Positions 62,722 through 64,000 of a stretch of 64,000 nucleotides of DNA are shown piece by piece. A model generated the notes under the pieces. It was not told the origin of the DNA and searched no databases. It was given only the letters and a program-made list of their open reading frames with translations. Each line of letters begins with the position of its first letter. The stretch's first letter is position 1. This stretch comes from JAEXNA01 sp037189585. GTDB lineage: Bacteria; Vulcanimicrobiota; Xenobia; Xenobiales; JADMJV01. The stretch lies in contig JBBCJA010000020.1 of assembly GCA_037189585.1 (NCBI GenBank), positions 124,001 through 188,000 of the forward strand. The letters are read 5' to 3'. The position numbers and the translations under genes were made by a program.

Positions 62722-64000
62722 TTCCTGACCATCTCCGAGTAAAGCCCGCCGAGCGCCATTAACGAGTCATGGGAGCCTCTCTCCACGATTTGGCCCTCGG
62801 ACAGGACGAGGATAGTATTCGCCCGCCGAACGGTGGCCAACCGATGAGCCACGATCACCGCCTGCCGGCCCTCCAGCAATCGGTCGAGGACCTGTTCGAG
62901 CTGAGCTTCGGTTTCCGAGTCGATATTGGCCGTGGCCTCGTCGAGGATGAGAAACTCCGGGTCAAAAGCCAGTGCTCTGGCAAAAGACAGCAATTGCCTT
63001 TGTCCGGTTGATAAAGTGTGTCCTTTCTCTCCCACCACCGTGGATAGACCCTCGGGAAGCTCGGAGAGGAGCTTGGAAACTCCGGAGCCTTCGACGGCCG
63101 CCTGGATCCGGTCGTCCTCGAAGCTTTCATACAAGCCGATATTCATGGCCACGCTGGCCTTGAAAAGGAAAAGGTCTTGGGAGACAAAGGCCATTCGGCG
63201 ACGCCAGAGGTTCAGATCAAGCTGCTCGAAGGGGACTCCGGCGTAGCGAATCTCGCCCTGATGCTTCAGCTGGGGATCGAGTTGGTAGAAGCCTAAAAGC
63301 AGGGAGATGATGGTGGATTTTCCGGACCCGGTGGGCCCCACCAGGGCCACGGTCTCTCCGGGCCCGATGGAAAAGCTCACGTCTTTGAGAACCGGCTTGT
63401 CCGGACTGTAGTGATAGCTGACGTGCTCGAACTCGATGGTCTGGCGATGAGCCGGCTCTGTCTTTCCTGTCGGTTCCTCTCTGAGGTCCAAGAGTTCCAG
63501 AACTCGGCCGGAGGCGACGCTGGCTCGCAACAGGATGTTGTACCGCTCCGCGAGTTCCTCCAGAGGTGAGAAGAGCAGGCGAACGTAAAGCAAGGACGAG
63601 ACGAGCGTGCCCAGACTCATCTTTCCTTGGAGTACTCCGATACCGCCCAGAGTCAAGAGAATTCCGGTGGCCAGGGTTTGGGCGACGTAGAACATCGGTC
63701 GAAAGATCGAGATCTTGTGAATCAAGGCGACCTCGTTGTCGTAGCATTCGCGATTGAGCTTGTCGAAGCGTGTGCGCAGAAAGTTCGCTCCGCCAAAGCT
63801 TTTGACCGTGGAGAGCCCCTCGAGCACTTCTCCCAGAAATCCGTTGATGATGGCCAGTAGCCGCCGCTGGACTTTGTACAAAGGCGAACTGGCCTTGCGA
63901 AACCACGCCACCAGGCCGAGCAAGGCTGGAAGAAACCACAGCAAGGTGAGACCAAGCTGTGGATCGGTGGTCAGTAGGGTGGCGAAAATGGCTGTCAAAA
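62694..64000 (-). CDS. ABC exporter half-transporter (MsbA-like), cut by window edge
   Basis: The C-terminal ~435 residues are present; the frame stays open to the right edge, so TTG 63998 need not be the start. The visible part has the last TM segments (TLLWFLPALLGLVAWF, QTLATGILLTLGGIGVLQGK) and the nucleotide-binding domain: Walker A GPTGSGKST, Q-loop FVSQDLFLF, signature LSTGQRQLLSFARA (LSTGQ in place of LSGGQ), Walker B LILDEATANIDS, H-loop VAHRLATV. It is a lipid, peptide or drug exporter; a homodimer or a pair with a gene to the right is possible. Confidence 0.93.
   Translation of the reverse strand, partial: LTAIFATLLTTDPQLGLTLLWFLPALLGLVAWFRKASSPLYKVQRRLLAIINGFLGEVLEGLSTVKSFGGANFLRTRFDKLNRECYDNEVALIHKISIFRPMFYVAQTLATGILLTLGGIGVLQGKMSLGTLVSSLLYVRLLFSPLEELAERYNILLRASVASGRVLELLDLREEPTGKTEPAHRQTIEFEHVSYHYSPDKPVLKDVSFSIGPGETVALVGPTGSGKSTIISLLLGFYQLDPQLKHQGEIRYAGVPFEQLDLNLWRRRMAFVSQDLFLFKASVAMNIGLYESFEDDRIQAAVEGSGVSKLLSELPEGLSTVVGEKGHTLSTGQRQLLSFARALAFDPEFLILDEATANIDSETEAQLEQVLDRLLEGRQAVIVAHRLATVRRANTILVLSEGQIVERGSHDSLMALGGLYSEMVRKAESLHRDR

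Overview
The window looks like a stretch of chromosome from an uncultured bacterium of moderately high GC, with densely packed genes, many GTG or TTG starts and many 4-bp stop/start overlaps (GTGA, ATGA, TTGA). The phylum cannot be fixed from sequence alone. ClpC next to a McsB-type arginine kinase, large Hanks-type kinases fused to TPR or propeller modules, paired PilT ATPases and an A-type/U-type Fe-S pair would fit a lineage with a complex lifestyle. Candidatus Eremiobacterota/Xenobia or a relative is only a guess. There is no plasmid, phage, IS element or CRISPR array.

Layout. 1-7.0 kb: a conflict-type system on + made of an FtsK/HerA-like translocase (cut by the left edge), a MoxR AAA+ ATPase, a small bpX-like protein, a degenerate vWA plus beta-propeller protein, and a large bpX6-like protein. 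This matches the 'MoxR-vWA-beta-propeller ternary system' families. 7.0-17.8 kb: mostly minus strand, with an amphipathic-repeat protein and then a co-directional block (glycine-zipper protein, kinase-AAA-TPR regulator, hydrophobic-module protein, protein-glutaminase-like putative effector, hybrid histidine kinase). 17.9-22.8 kb: TerB-like protein, Fe-S carrier and scaffold, a Cys-containing small protein and a TPR protein. 22.9-26.2 kb: tRNA-Ser(UGA), two more leaderless unknown proteins and a patch of gene decay around a GNAT gene. 26.2-32.2 kb: GalE, a tiny gene with a strong promoter and an 18-bp palindromic operator, then a run read leftward from a DUF1328 protein through MurC, a KamA-family enzyme and a eukaryotic-type hexokinase to UspA. 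32.4-39.5 kb: ClpC, an ATP-grasp enzyme, two unknown/TPR genes and a McsA-McsB fusion. 39.6-52.6 kb: NCS1 transporter, HTTM protein, GDPD, two Asp-box propellers, an ABC uptake system and a QEGLA/DUF1704 protein. 52.5-58.3 kb: overlapping operon of an unknown protein, a VOC protein, a kinase-TPR-propeller protein and a GshB-like ATP-grasp enzyme. 58.3-64 kb: triplicated glycine-zipper protein, PRC-barrel protein, two PilT ATPases and the end of an ABC exporter.

The most unusual theme is a set of eight scattered proteins without Sec signals that begin with short polar, Ser/Thr/Asn/Gln-rich N-termini. They continue into glycine zippers, duplicated hydrophobic modules, synuclein/perilipin-like amphipathic repeats or, in one case, a protein-glutamine deamidase-like catalytic domain. 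One such gene group sits in a row with a kinase and a hybrid histidine kinase, and two of the genes carry paired CGTTAA sites at 10-bp spacing upstream. I read this as a possible set of exported or membrane-targeted effectors; no secretion apparatus is encoded here.
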